Notes under the pieces: model-generated
What the model saw: the letters and a program-made list of their open reading frames with translations, nothing else
What the model was told of the DNA's origin: nothing
Databases searched by the model: none
From: Deltaproteobacteria bacterium
GTDB lineage: Bacteria > Desulfobacterota > Desulfuromonadia > Desulfuromonadales > BM103
Assembly (NCBI GenBank): GCA_019313185.1
Contig: JAFDBS010000105.1
Span: forward strand, 1 to 46,159
Length of the DNA: 46,159 nt
Reading direction: 5' to 3'
Made by a program: the position numbers and the translations under genes
Shown here: positions 1 to 8,094 of the stretch, one piece after another
Layout: each line of letters opens with the position of its first letter
Position numbering within the stretch: the first letter of the stretch is position 1

Positions 1-149
1 GCGGCGACGATTGAACCAGACTTGGCATTGCTGCGCATAGCTGAGATTTGTAATTCGGCTAAACCAAGGAGGCCTATGGCCAGGATGACAATTGCTATCA
101 GCATCTCTATCATCGAGAAACAATCTTCTCTGTTTTTTTTGTTGGACAT
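1..149 (-). CDS. pilV: Type IV pilus prepilin PilV-like protein, N-terminal part (runs off the window)
   Basis: Only the first 49 or so residues are in the window. The gene reads leftward from an ATG at 149, behind GGAG seven bases upstream. It encodes a short basic leader followed by a type IV prepilin N-terminus: F-S-M-I-E, then a hydrophobic helix ending in IGLLGLAELQ, which resembles the PilV minor-pilin start. Glu at mature position +5 is kept. The residue before the cleavage site is Cys (TGT) where prepilin peptidase substrates normally have Gly (GGT). PilV proteins are minor pilins of the pilus initiation complex. The gene lies downstream of the regulator and kinase at 365-3216 on the same strand, which fits control of pilus genes by a PilR/PilS-type pair. 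The exact minor-pilin class is an inference from a short fragment. Confidence 0.7.
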   Translation of the reverse strand, partial: MSNKKNREDCFSMIEMLIAIVILAIGLLGLAELQISAMRSNAKSGSIVA

Positions 150-275
150 AACTTTCTCCACGCTTAATGGTTGATCATAGAGTCAAGCAAGACACATACC
201 AAGAAGACAAAGAAAGAAACACTTCTAATACGTTGATTTTACTTGATTTAAAAATTTCTTTCTGCGATTCAGGCC

Positions 276-304
276 GTCAGTCATGCAAATTTTGCACGAC
301 TGAC
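276..304. repeat. 29-bp near-perfect inverted repeat between pilR-like gene and pilV
   Basis: The arms are GTCAGTCaTGCAAA and TTTGCAcGACTGAC, 14 bases each, with one mismatch and a one-base centre. It sits between the end of the regulator gene (365) and the pilV-like start (149). No clear T-run follows it on the minus strand, so it is not a typical intrinsic terminator. It could be an operator for the pilus operon or a transcript-end hairpin with a short loop. Confidence 0.6.
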
Positions 305-364
305 TGCGCACGAATTACACCTATTCTTGAATGCTCATCCAGGCGAAAACGGGTGACGGTTCCA

Positions 365-1729
365 TCAGAGCTGGTAATCTTTGATCTTATAGATCAGTGA
401 GCGCAAACTGATTTCCAGGATTTTAGCCGCCTGGGTCTTATTGCCCTCTGTCAGGGAGAGGGCTTTAGCAATGTAATCGCGCTCGAGGGCGGGAATGGCC
501 TTCTTTAATGACAGATCGGCAGGGTTGGGCATCGGTGCCGGCCGAGCATCAATAAAAGCAAGTGCCGATTCGTCAATCAGGTCGTCTCGGCACAACACCA
601 GGGTTTTTTCCAAGGTATTGATCAGCTCGCGGACATTCCCTGGCCAATCATGCTGCTCGAGCGCTGAAATGGCCTGTTCTGATAATTTTGGGGTGGGACG
701 CTTATGACGCAGCGCGAGAACCGGTAGGTAACAATCAATCAAACGGCGAATATCTTCGCGGCGGTCACGCAATGCGGGCAGCGAAATCGTGACCACAGCA
801 AGCCGATAGAAAAGATCTTCTCGAAAACGACTGCTTTGCACTGCCTGCTGAAGATCCACTGCCGTTGCAGCGAGAACCCGGACATCTATCTTACGAGATC
901 GGCTCTCACCAACACGGCGGATTTCCTGCTCCTGGAGAACTCGCAACAACTTCGGCTGAAGGTCCAGCGGCAGATCACTGATTTCATCAAGCAGCAGCGT
1001 CCCCCCTTCAGCCGCCCCGAACATGCCAGTTCGATCCCGATCCGCTCCCGTATAGGCCCCCCGGACATGCCCAAACAGTTCACTTTCGATCAACCCGGGA
1101 GGGATCGCGCTGCAGTTCACCGCCAGAAAGGGACCATCTTGTCGCGCACTTTCCGCATGAATAGCGCGGGCTATCAACTCCTTCCCCGTCCCTGTCTCGC
1201 CGGTAATCAATACGGAGACTGGAGCAGCAGCAACCTTGTTAAGAGTGTCCACCACTTGAGACATCAAAGTGCTTTCATAAACAATGGCTGCCATGCCTTG
1301 GGGCCGTTCAGACCGTTCGATGTTTTTTTTCAGCCTGACATTTTCTTGGCGCAACTGGAGTCTTTCCTCTGCTTTGCGCACAGCCAACAAGACCTCGTCT
1401 GGTCGAAATGGCTTAGCAATATAATCATAAGCACCTTGTTTCATACATTCCACAGCCGTATCCAGGGTTCCATACGCACTCATCATGATCACCGTGCCCT
1501 TGAGGTGGAACTTCATCTTTTCTTTAAGAAAATCCAGGCCGTCCATGTCCGGCATTCGAATATCACACAATATCAAGGGGTACTGTCCAGACTGAAGACG
1601 GTCGATTCCTTGACGACCATTGGTCGCTTCCGTGACCGTATAGCCATCACGGCTGAGGACTAACCTGATCATGTGACGCATGGATTCTTCATCGTCGACG
1701 ACCAAAACATGACGCTGTGATTTGTTCAT
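365..1729 (-). CDS. Sigma-54-dependent response regulator (NtrC family, PilR-like)
   Basis: The protein is 454 residues with the standard three-part layout. A receiver domain occupies residues 1-125 with the acidic pair near D12/D13 and phospho-acceptor D56. An AAA+ sigma-54 interaction domain lies at about 145-380, with Walker A GETGTGKE and a GAYTGA loop in place of GAFTGA. A Fis-type helix-turn-helix closes the C-terminus (EGNKTQAAKILEISLRSLIY). It activates sigma-54 RNA polymerase at -24/-12 promoters after phosphorylation. Its start overlaps the stop of the upstream kinase gene as ATGA, so the two are co-translated and form a two-component pair. The pilV-like gene downstream suggests a PilR role, but NtrC-family regulators are hard to tell apart by sequence alone. 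Confidence 0.9.
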   Translation of the reverse strand: MNKSQRHVLVVDDEESMRHMIRLVLSRDGYTVTEATNGRQGIDRLQSGQYPLILCDIRMPDMDGLDFLKEKMKFHLKGTVIMMSAYGTLDTAVECMKQGAYDYIAKPFRPDEVLLAVRKAEERLQLRQENVRLKKNIERSERPQGMAAIVYESTLMSQVVDTLNKVAAAPVSVLITGETGTGKELIARAIHAESARQDGPFLAVNCSAIPPGLIESELFGHVRGAYTGADRDRTGMFGAAEGGTLLLDEISDLPLDLQPKLLRVLQEQEIRRVGESRSRKIDVRVLAATAVDLQQAVQSSRFREDLFYRLAVVTISLPALRDRREDIRRLIDCYLPVLALRHKRPTPKLSEQAISALEQHDWPGNVRELINTLEKTLVLCRDDLIDESALAFIDARPAPMPNPADLSLKKAIPALERDYIAKALSLTEGNKTQAAKILEISLRSLIYKIKDYQL

Positions 1730-3216
1730 TTTGGAATCTCCGCATCAGGCTGAGAAAGTGTGGGCAGGCTGACGGTAAATGCTGCGCCGTGTCCCGGCTG
1801 AGTGGACATGACGATACTGCCTCCAAGTTCTGTAATGATCTGCTGACAAATCGCGAGACCGAGGCCAAAGCCGCGGCCATGACTTTTAGTGGTAAAAAAG
1901 GGTTCAAAAATATGCTTGGCAGCCTCTTCGGAAATGCCAGAGCCCTGATCAGCGATGGTTAATGCGATTTCTCCTGGTTGATGAGTTGTGGTCAATTGAA
2001 TTTCCCCACCGTGGAGCATCGCATCGCGCGCATTCAGCAAGAGATTGACCCAAACTTGTTGAAGCCTGCGGCGATTGCTGCAGACCGGAGCCCGCCCGCC
2101 ATGGCAGCAGTCCCTGATCCGGACTTTGTCGAATTGTCCTTGATGAGTAAGCATTTCAACGGCCTCACGCAATGAGTCAACGGCGCAAAAGGTCTCAGAT
2201 GGCATCTTCCCAGGACGGGCGTAGTCAAGCAACTCACGGACGAGGGCATCAATGCGTCCGGCTTCCGCCAGGCAACGTTTGAGCAATTCAGAGGTGCTCT
2301 GGTCATGAGCTTCACTTTCAAGAATCCCCAAGTATCCGATTAATGCACCGAGGGGATTGCCGACTTCATGAGCCATACCTGCTGCCAGGTGCCCCACAGT
2401 GGCCATTTTTTCGGAACGGATGAGATCGTCACGTACCTGTTTCAGAGCGAGATTAGCTTCCTGCAGAGACTGAATATGGCGATCAGTCTCACCACGACTC
2501 TCCTCTAGGGCAACGATCATATGATTGAAACTGGCTGCAAGATCTGTAATCTCAGCTGGAGCGCGTACGATATTGACTTGTGCGAGTTTACCAGCAGCAA
2601 CGTCAGCTGTGGCGGCATGCAGTCTTTGTATCGGCAGCACCACTTGACGGTTAAGAAGGACCACACCAAAAGCCAAGAGGATTCCGCCGTAGACGCAGAC
2701 GTAGATCAAGATCATTTTTTGAGCGCGGTGAATGCGACGCGCCAGGTCCTCAAGGGAAAAACGCACCTGAAGAAGATAGTTTGTATTGTCATCTGAGCCG
2801 ATTGATGTTGACAGGTCGATAAAGCTTGGGGTTGTCCTTGTGCCTGGCAACCATTCCGACGAGTAAGAAAGGTCTTCCAAGATTCGACCAGCAGAGGGCA
2901 AAACAGCTGGCAACGAATCAAACGCGGGAGAACCATCTTGATTTGCCTCGGCAACAAGCAAGAGTTGATTGTTTAAAAGCCGCCAGCTGACAATTTCATC
3001 CAGCTGATCAAACGCGGCATAAAACTGACTCGGATTTGCTTTTGCCGTCTCTATCAATTTGGCCAAAATGATGAGTACAGATCTTGCCTGATCCCGTTTC
3101 TGAGCCAAAAGTTCCTGCTCAGTCAGTTTGAGCAAAAGAAACCCAGCAAAAAGGAGAGCGGCTCCAAGCAATATGCAAATGCTGACAACTATTTCGGTTC
3201 GTAACCCGGTTTTCAT
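1726..3216 (-). CDS. Sensor histidine kinase with HAMP domain
   Basis: The protein has 496 residues. One membrane helix lies at about 8-30, followed by an extracytoplasmic region of about 135 residues and a second helix at about 168-188. A HAMP linker (about 190-245), a HisKA domain with phospho-acceptor His283 in the motif MAHEVGNPLG, and a HATPase_c domain with N-box VNLLLNARDA and glycine-rich GFGLGLAICQ follow. It should sense an envelope signal and phosphorylate the regulator encoded immediately downstream, with which it overlaps by four bases. No PAS domain is evident, unlike many PilS or NtrB proteins. The ATG at 3216 is preceded by AAGG. The signal sensed is unknown. Confidence 0.9.
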   Translation of the reverse strand: MKTGLRTEIVVSICILLGAALLFAGFLLLKLTEQELLAQKRDQARSVLIILAKLIETAKANPSQFYAAFDQLDEIVSWRLLNNQLLLVAEANQDGSPAFDSLPAVLPSAGRILEDLSYSSEWLPGTRTTPSFIDLSTSIGSDDNTNYLLQVRFSLEDLARRIHRAQKMILIYVCVYGGILLAFGVVLLNRQVVLPIQRLHAATADVAAGKLAQVNIVRAPAEITDLAASFNHMIVALEESRGETDRHIQSLQEANLALKQVRDDLIRSEKMATVGHLAAGMAHEVGNPLGALIGYLGILESEAHDQSTSELLKRCLAEAGRIDALVRELLDYARPGKMPSETFCAVDSLREAVEMLTHQGQFDKVRIRDCCHGGRAPVCSNRRRLQQVWVNLLLNARDAMLHGGEIQLTTTHQPGEIALTIADQGSGISEEAAKHIFEPFFTTKSHGRGFGLGLAICQQIITELGGSIVMSTQPGHGAAFTVSLPTLSQPDAEIPK

Positions 3217-3360
3217 GTTGACCTTGGCAAGACCAGTCTCTTAAAGATTCTGGCAATGATAGCGAAAAAGACCTTGAGTAGAAAGAAAAACCTGCCGGTT
3301 TCAATCCCTTGGATTGCTTTGATTTGAGCTCTGGAAATTGTGGCCAAACCCTGACAACCC

Positions 3361-3369
3361 TGCTATGAT
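3361..3369 (+). promoter_or_regulatory. Possible extended -10 promoter for the ferredoxin-MFS operon
   Basis: TGCTATGAT fits the extended -10 consensus TGnTATAAT with one mismatch. It lies 30 bases before the ferredoxin start in the divergent gap between the histidine kinase and the ferredoxin. No good -35 is visible, which is common with extended -10 promoters. Confidence 0.4.
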
Positions 3370-3399
3370 GTGGGCAAAATTGTTGCCGAAGGAGGCCCT

Positions 3400-3612
3400 A
3401 TGGCCAAAAGCCCAGTTGTCGATCAAGATTGCTGCATCGGCTGTGAAGTCTGCGTTCAGCTCTGCCCGGAAGTGTTCCGTATGGAAGGTGACGAAGGCAG
3501 CGGTCATGACCACGATCACAAATCGATTGTCTACAATCCTTCTGGAGCGTCTGTAGAACGGATCGAGGTGGCCATGGACAGCTGTCCTGCTGCCTGCATC
3601 TACTGGGATTGA
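3400..3612 (+). CDS. [4Fe-4S] ferredoxin
   Basis: This is a 70-residue soluble electron carrier. The N-terminal C-I-G-C-E-V-C-V-Q-L-C-P and the C-terminal D-S-C-P supply ligands for one [4Fe-4S] cluster, as in single-cluster ferredoxins of Desulfovibrio and clostridia. A further Cys in DSCPAAC could make a disulfide. The middle carries a small His/Asp-rich stretch (HDHDH). ATG 3400 is chosen because it follows GAAGGAGG at ideal spacing; the in-frame GTG 30 bases upstream has no such site. It ends four bases before the MFS gene, so the two are likely co-transcribed. Its redox partner cannot be named from the neighbourhood. Confidence 0.88.
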   Translation: MAKSPVVDQDCCIGCEVCVQLCPEVFRMEGDEGSGHDHDHKSIVYNPSGASVERIEVAMDSCPAACIYWD

Positions 3613-3616
3613 TTCC

Positions 3617-4873
3617 TTGAATGAGCACGCTCAGCACGATGTGAGCGGGACCAAAGCTTTCTCGCCTTTCCCACCGAGTCCTGAGCCAGGGGCATTCGCT
3701 AAAAATATTCCCTTCCTTAATGCGTTCGCCTTTTTAAAGATGGCCCTGTTGCCTATGGCCATTATCACGTTGTTTTGGAAAGACCAGATCGGCTTGTCGC
3801 TAACAGAAATTCTCTTCCTGCAGGCGATATTCTCTCTGGCAACCGTGATCATGGAATTTCCTTCGGGCTACTTAAGCGACCGAATCGGTTACCGTAAAGC
3901 GCTCTTTCTTGCCTCTCTTCTCGGCATCAGCGGTTGGACTTCATACACCTTGGCCACCTCATTTACAGGGGTTTTGGTTGCCGAAATCCAGTTGGGTATG
4001 TCTTATGCTTTTGTCAGCGGCGCCGACAGTGCTCTGCTTTATGAAACCTTGCGTCAGGATGGACGCGAGGAAGAGTATGCAGCTTATGACGGTCGGATGA
4101 CCGCCTGGGCTCAGGTCGGTGAAGCCAGCGGTGCCATCGGCGCAGGGGTATTCTATGCTTGGTTTCCCCTCTTGCCTTTCTTGCTTCAAATTGGCATTTG
4201 GTTGACAGCTCTTGTTGTCTGTTACCAATTGAAAGAAACTCCGTCGGAACCTTTCGAAGCCACCCACTCGCATCTTCGGCATGCGATTGAAATTGCACGA
4301 AAAGCTTTTTGGGGTCACCCGGGGTTACGTTGGTCTATTATTTTAGCTGCTTTCCTTGGTTTGGCATCGTTTTATCCAGTTTGGCTGATTCAGCCCTATA
4401 TGCAAGAGCATGGCGTTCCCTTGGCTTGGTTCGGCCCGGTTTGGGCGGTCGCTAATTTGAGTGTCTCGCTCGGCTCGGTCACCAGTTACCGCTTGCAATT
4501 TCATCTTGGCCCCGCCGGAATCCTTTGTCTCTGTGCAGTACTGATCATAGCCGGCTACGCAGGGCTCGGCTTGACAGGAACGCTGTGGGGGTTTGCGTTT
4601 TATTTTCTTTTGACCTTCATGCGGGGGATTCAGGGCCCATTTCTGCGGCTGGTGTTACAGAAACAAAGCGCTCGGCCTGAGAGAGCGAGCATCTTGTCAC
4701 TCAAATCCCTGGCCTTCCGCTTGGCATTCGTTATAACCGGTCCTTTGGTCGGTGCGCTCGCTGACAATCTCGGGCTTCAAACAGCCATGATCATCATGTT
4801 GGGATGTTTCGGCGCATTGCTGCTTCCAGTCATGTTGGTTTTTCATAAACGCACTGTACCGGTTTGGCAATAA
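3617..4873 (+). CDS. Major facilitator superfamily transporter
   Basis: The protein has about 418 residues and 10-12 predicted hydrophobic helices. The loop after helix 2 carries the MFS signature as SGYLSDRIGYRKAL, close to the classical G-x-L-a-D-R-x-G-r-R/K. Helix 4/5 contains GADSALLYETL, seen in a group of uncharacterised bacterial MFS proteins. It is an inner-membrane secondary transporter; the substrate is unknown. The longest frame begins with TTG 3617, five bases after the ferredoxin stop. An in-frame GTG occurs at 3641, and no ATG is available before the first helix, so the start is uncertain. Confidence 0.8.
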   Translation: MNEHAQHDVSGTKAFSPFPPSPEPGAFAKNIPFLNAFAFLKMALLPMAIITLFWKDQIGLSLTEILFLQAIFSLATVIMEFPSGYLSDRIGYRKALFLASLLGISGWTSYTLATSFTGVLVAEIQLGMSYAFVSGADSALLYETLRQDGREEEYAAYDGRMTAWAQVGEASGAIGAGVFYAWFPLLPFLLQIGIWLTALVVCYQLKETPSEPFEATHSHLRHAIEIARKAFWGHPGLRWSIILAAFLGLASFYPVWLIQPYMQEHGVPLAWFGPVWAVANLSVSLGSVTSYRLQFHLGPAGILCLCAVLIIAGYAGLGLTGTLWGFAFYFLLTFMRGIQGPFLRLVLQKQSARPERASILSLKSLAFRLAFVITGPLVGALADNLGLQTAMIIMLGCFGALLLPVMLVFHKRTVPVWQ

Positions 4874-4883
4874 GCGAGGTATA

Positions 4884-5474
4884 ATGTTAAATAGCCATGC
4901 AAAAACATCCCTAATCTGTTTACCGACCATCATGTGCCTACGCGACGCTTTGATTGTTTCTGTTTTGTTTCTGCTTTGCTCGACAGGATGTACCGGCAGT
5001 TCTAAAACGAATCCCAGTTCATCCCAGAAAGTTGGCATGCACATCGATGCGATGCTCGAATTCGCAATGGAGTACCCGTTGAGCTGGACCAAGACCCGTC
5101 AACAAAACCGGGCTGCAGGGTGGGGTGTGGTCCGTTGGGCAGACCCTGAACATCCCGAAGTCAAGCTGTCAGTGAGTTCAAAATCAGTTCCGCCGCCCGT
5201 CGTTCCTGAACATCATGTTGACCAACTGGTCACCGAGTTGCCAGGTTTTGAATTCAGTTCCCGCGAAACAACGTTTTTGCAAGATGTCTCGTCTCTGCAC
5301 GTTCTCGGTTATACACCCCAACTGACTTACGATATTCATCTGTTGAGCTCACAAAACCGCCTTTTCATTGTGATGTTCTCTGCCCCACCGGATTTGTTTG
5401 ATGCGTACCAGTCCGCTCTTCGCGAATCACTGGATTCTTTTACGATTTTGGAAAACTACAATGGATCAGGCTGA
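4884..5474 (+). CDS. Putative exported lipoprotein with PsbP-like (DUF1795-type) domain
   Basis: The frame encodes 196 residues. A hydrophobic segment (about residues 20-35) ends in LLCSTGC, a weak lipobox, followed by a Ser/Thr/Asn-rich linker. The rest has features of PsbP/DUF1795-like small alpha-beta proteins: a Y-P-L-S-W motif near the start of the domain and a final helix before DSFTIL. ATG 4884 lies behind GAGG; an internal ATG at 4932 would give a tighter signal peptide. It probably sits at the outer face of the inner membrane or in the outer membrane. It is 11 bases from the MFS gene and overlaps the HD gene by 14 bases. Function is unknown. Confidence 0.65.
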   Translation: MLNSHAKTSLICLPTIMCLRDALIVSVLFLLCSTGCTGSSKTNPSSSQKVGMHIDAMLEFAMEYPLSWTKTRQQNRAAGWGVVRWADPEHPEVKLSVSSKSVPPPVVPEHHVDQLVTELPGFEFSSRETTFLQDVSSLHVLGYTPQLTYDIHLLSSQNRLFIVMFSAPPDLFDAYQSALRESLDSFTILENYNGSG

Positions 5475-6003
5475 CTTGATAGCCCTTGTCTACGCGGGTC
5501 ATCCCAAAGCCCGGGAAGTCTTGGTTGACCATTGCCGAAAGGTTGCCGACTTTGCGAAATCGATTGCGCTGAGGGCGAGTGAAACGGCTGACATTGACAT
5601 TTCTTTTGTTGAAGAAGCCGCCCTGCTTCACGATATCGGCATGATCAAAACCAAGGCCCCCAAGATCTATTGCAGTGGCACCGAGCCTTACATCTGCCAC
5701 GGCGTGCTTGGCGCTGAGCTGCTACGTTCTGTTGGCCTTGATCGCCATGCGCTCGTGTGTGAGAGACATATCGGCATCGGGCTGAGTGTTCATGATATCT
5801 TGAGTCAACACCTACCATTGCCGTTAAGGGAGATGCGCCCACAAAATATCGAGGAAGAAATTATCGCCTATGCCGATTTGTTCTTTTCGAAAACGAAGCC
5901 CCAAAAAAAAACACCTGAAGAGGTCAGACGTTCTCTTTCCAAATATGGTGAGGAAAAGATAATAATTTTCGAACGCTGGCACAGTCAATTCACTTCATAT
6001 TAA
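5461..6003 (+). CDS. HD-domain metal-dependent phosphohydrolase
   Basis: The protein has 180 residues and consists of one HD domain. The metal ligands are visible as H in VDHCRKVA, the HD pair in LLHDIGMIK, then H in YICHGVLGA, H in CERHIGIGL, and a final D in AYADLFFSK. This matches the small archaeal/bacterial HDIG-domain hydrolases that resemble phosphodiesterases or nucleotidases. The substrate is not known. ATG 5461 follows a purine-rich GGAAAA and overlaps the lipoprotein gene, so translation is probably coupled. It belongs to the plus-strand run beginning with the ferredoxin. Confidence 0.8.
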   Translation: MDQADLIALVYAGHPKAREVLVDHCRKVADFAKSIALRASETADIDISFVEEAALLHDIGMIKTKAPKIYCSGTEPYICHGVLGAELLRSVGLDRHALVCERHIGIGLSVHDILSQHLPLPLREMRPQNIEEEIIAYADLFFSKTKPQKKTPEEVRRSLSKYGEEKIIIFERWHSQFTSY

Positions 6004-6014
6004 GGAGTTGCAGT

Positions 6015-6668
6015 CTGTCATTCGAACACTGGCTTTATAATTTCTTCGACCTGATCCCCAGTGGGCAAGCACTGACCTTAGCGGTGTTTGTCATTGCTTT
6101 TTTGGAGGCATTGGTCGGGATCGGACTGATCATGCCCGGCAGTGTGTTGACAGTGTTCAGCGGTTGGCTGGCGTTTCAGGGCAGGGGTTCAATCCACCAA
6201 GTTATGATTGCCGCAGCCATTGGAGCACTGCTCGGAGACCTTTTAAGTTATTGGATTGGAGCCCGTTTTGGGCCCCGTATCTGGCATTGCGGTTTTTTGA
6301 AAAAACGGCAGGAATTATTGAAAATCGCCGAGCTGGTTTTTTTCGAACATGGTGGCAAGAGCGTTTTTTTTGGAAGATTCCTGGGGCCAATTCGCGGATT
6401 GGTTCCATTTGTTGCCGGGGCAAGCATGATGCCGCCAAAAGCCTTTCTTCTCTTTTCACTGATCAGCGGGCTGCTTTGGGGCATCAGCTATCCAGGGATT
6501 GGTTATCTTGGCGGATCCAGCTGGCAGCAAGCAGAGACAATCCTTGGGCGTCTCAGCTTGCTGCTGCTGATTGGTCTGGCCGCCACGGTGATATTAACCT
6601 TGCTGCGCCATCATTTTTTACCGAAACACAATTCCAGACATCGGCGCAACCGTACCAAGATGAAATAA
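6015..6668 (+). CDS. DedA/SNARE-associated family inner membrane protein (likely CTG start)
   Basis: The frame from CTG 6015 gives 217 residues with about five hydrophobic segments. The DedA core is present: a P-G-S-V motif after the first helix, GDLLSYWIGARFG, then FFGRFLGPIRGLVPFVAGASMM, the DedA arginine motif. DedA proteins act in undecaprenyl-phosphate or phospholipid flipping and membrane homeostasis. A perfect AGGAG lies at 6003-6007, seven bases before CTG 6015. The only other in-frame start is GTG 6084, which falls inside the first helix and lacks a ribosome site. The HD gene stops at 6003, inside this ribosome site, so the two are coupled. Confidence 0.82.
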   Translation: MSFEHWLYNFFDLIPSGQALTLAVFVIAFLEALVGIGLIMPGSVLTVFSGWLAFQGRGSIHQVMIAAAIGALLGDLLSYWIGARFGPRIWHCGFLKKRQELLKIAELVFFEHGGKSVFFGRFLGPIRGLVPFVAGASMMPPKAFLLFSLISGLLWGISYPGIGYLGGSSWQQAETILGRLSLLLLIGLAATVILTLLRHHFLPKHNSRHRRNRTKMK

Positions 6669-6729
6669 AACAAGTTCAGCACTTTTTTAACCGAAGCATT
6701 TTGCTTTCAACAAAAAACGGCATTTCAAG

Positions 6730-8025
6730 ATGACACTGACCGACCATAACTGGCAAACATTCGAACATACCCATGTCTGGCACCCTTATGCGCCCTTGGA
6801 AGGGGCAACCCTCAGCTATCCTGTAAAAAGTGCTCAGGGGGTCCATCTAAGACTGGAAGACGGCCGTGAACTGATTGATGGCATGTCATCCTGGTGGTCG
6901 GTTATCCACGGTTACAACCATCCTGTTTTGAACGCCGCAGCCAAAGCCCAAATAGACAAGATGGCCCATGTTATGTTTGGCGGACTGACACATCGCCCAG
7001 CAGCAGAACTTGCCGAACGACTGATTCTGGTTACGCCAGAAGGCCTTGATCGGGTGTTCTTTTGCGATTCGGGCTCTGTCAGTGTTGAAGTCGCCATTAA
7101 AATGGCCATTCAATTCTGGCATGCTATGGGACGCTCAACAAAACAACGACTTTTGACTATTCGTCATGGATATCATGGCGACACCTGCGGAGCCATGGCC
7201 GTCTGTGACCCGGATACCGGCATGCACCATCTTTTTCGGCATGTTCTGCCACAACACTTTTTCGCCGATGCCCCACTATCTCGTAATGATGAGGAATGGA
7301 ACGAGAAGGACATAGCAGAGCTTCAGACAATTATCGAGCAAAACCATACCCAAATCGCTGCCGTGATCCTTGAACCGATTGTGCAAGGAGCAGGAGGGAT
7401 GCGCATTTATGCACCTGAATATCTCCGGCGGGTCCGCTCCCTTTGTGACAGGCTAGAGGTGCTTTTAATTGCCGATGAAATTGCAACCGGTTTCGGCCGT
7501 ACTGGAACCATGTTTGCTTGCGAGCAAGCCGGAATCGTTCCAGATATTCTTTGTGTCGGCAAGGCATTGACCGGCGGTTACCTCAGTATGGCCGCGGTAC
7601 TGACCACTGGCATGATCAGCAGAGGAATTTCTTTACAGCCGCCAAAGGCTTTCATGCACGGGCCAACTTTTATGGCCAACCCACTCGCCTGTGCAATCGC
7701 AAACGCCAGCATTGACTTGTTGATCAACGGCCCATGGCAACAACGCGTTGCCGCCTTGGAAACTGCATTTCATCATCATCTTGGGCCTTGCCGGGAGATC
7801 CCTGGGGTTGCTGACGTTCGCATCAAAGGTGGGATCGGCGTTCTCGAACTTGTTGAACCCGTCGATATGCGCTCGATCACCAAGCGGTTTGTCGACAAAG
7901 GTCTCTGGTTGCGGCCATTTGGAAAACTGGTTTACCTGATGCCTCCCTACATCATTGAAAAACAAGACCTGGAACTTTTATTGGCCGGGACGGTTGAGGC
8001 TGTCCGGGAGGAATTGGCCGACTGA
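6730..8025 (+). CDS. bioA: Adenosylmethionine-8-amino-7-oxononanoate aminotransferase
   Basis: The protein has 431 residues, the normal length for BioA. It makes 7,8-diaminopelargonate from 7-keto-8-aminopelargonate using S-adenosylmethionine as amino donor in biotin synthesis. Family features include W-H-P-Y near the N-terminus, MSSWWSVIHGYNHP (substrate pocket), GYHGDT, the PLP-binding aspartate in IADEIATGFGRTG, and the Schiff-base lysine in VGKALTGGY. The class III aminotransferase layout is complete. No strong Shine-Dalgarno precedes ATG 6730. No other biotin genes lie nearby, so the rest of the pathway must be elsewhere. Confidence 0.93.
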   Translation: MTLTDHNWQTFEHTHVWHPYAPLEGATLSYPVKSAQGVHLRLEDGRELIDGMSSWWSVIHGYNHPVLNAAAKAQIDKMAHVMFGGLTHRPAAELAERLILVTPEGLDRVFFCDSGSVSVEVAIKMAIQFWHAMGRSTKQRLLTIRHGYHGDTCGAMAVCDPDTGMHHLFRHVLPQHFFADAPLSRNDEEWNEKDIAELQTIIEQNHTQIAAVILEPIVQGAGGMRIYAPEYLRRVRSLCDRLEVLLIADEIATGFGRTGTMFACEQAGIVPDILCVGKALTGGYLSMAAVLTTGMISRGISLQPPKAFMHGPTFMANPLACAIANASIDLLINGPWQQRVAALETAFHHHLGPCREIPGVADVRIKGGIGVLELVEPVDMRSITKRFVDKGLWLRPFGKLVYLMPPYIIEKQDLELLLAGTVEAVREELAD

Positions 8026-8094
8026 TCTCATCAGCCAGGAACGTAAGCGTAGTTCGTTATTCTTCCTAAAAATAATCATTTTGGGGGTTGCGTT

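Noticed and set aside
305-325. Minus-strand GG-N10-GC spacing as a possible sigma-54 promoter for pilV
   Set aside because: Only the two dinucleotides match; the flanking consensus is poor.
167-400. 77-codon plus-strand frame overlapping the 3' end of the regulator gene
   Set aside because: No ribosome site, overlaps the palindrome and the well-supported minus-strand gene; looks like a chance frame.
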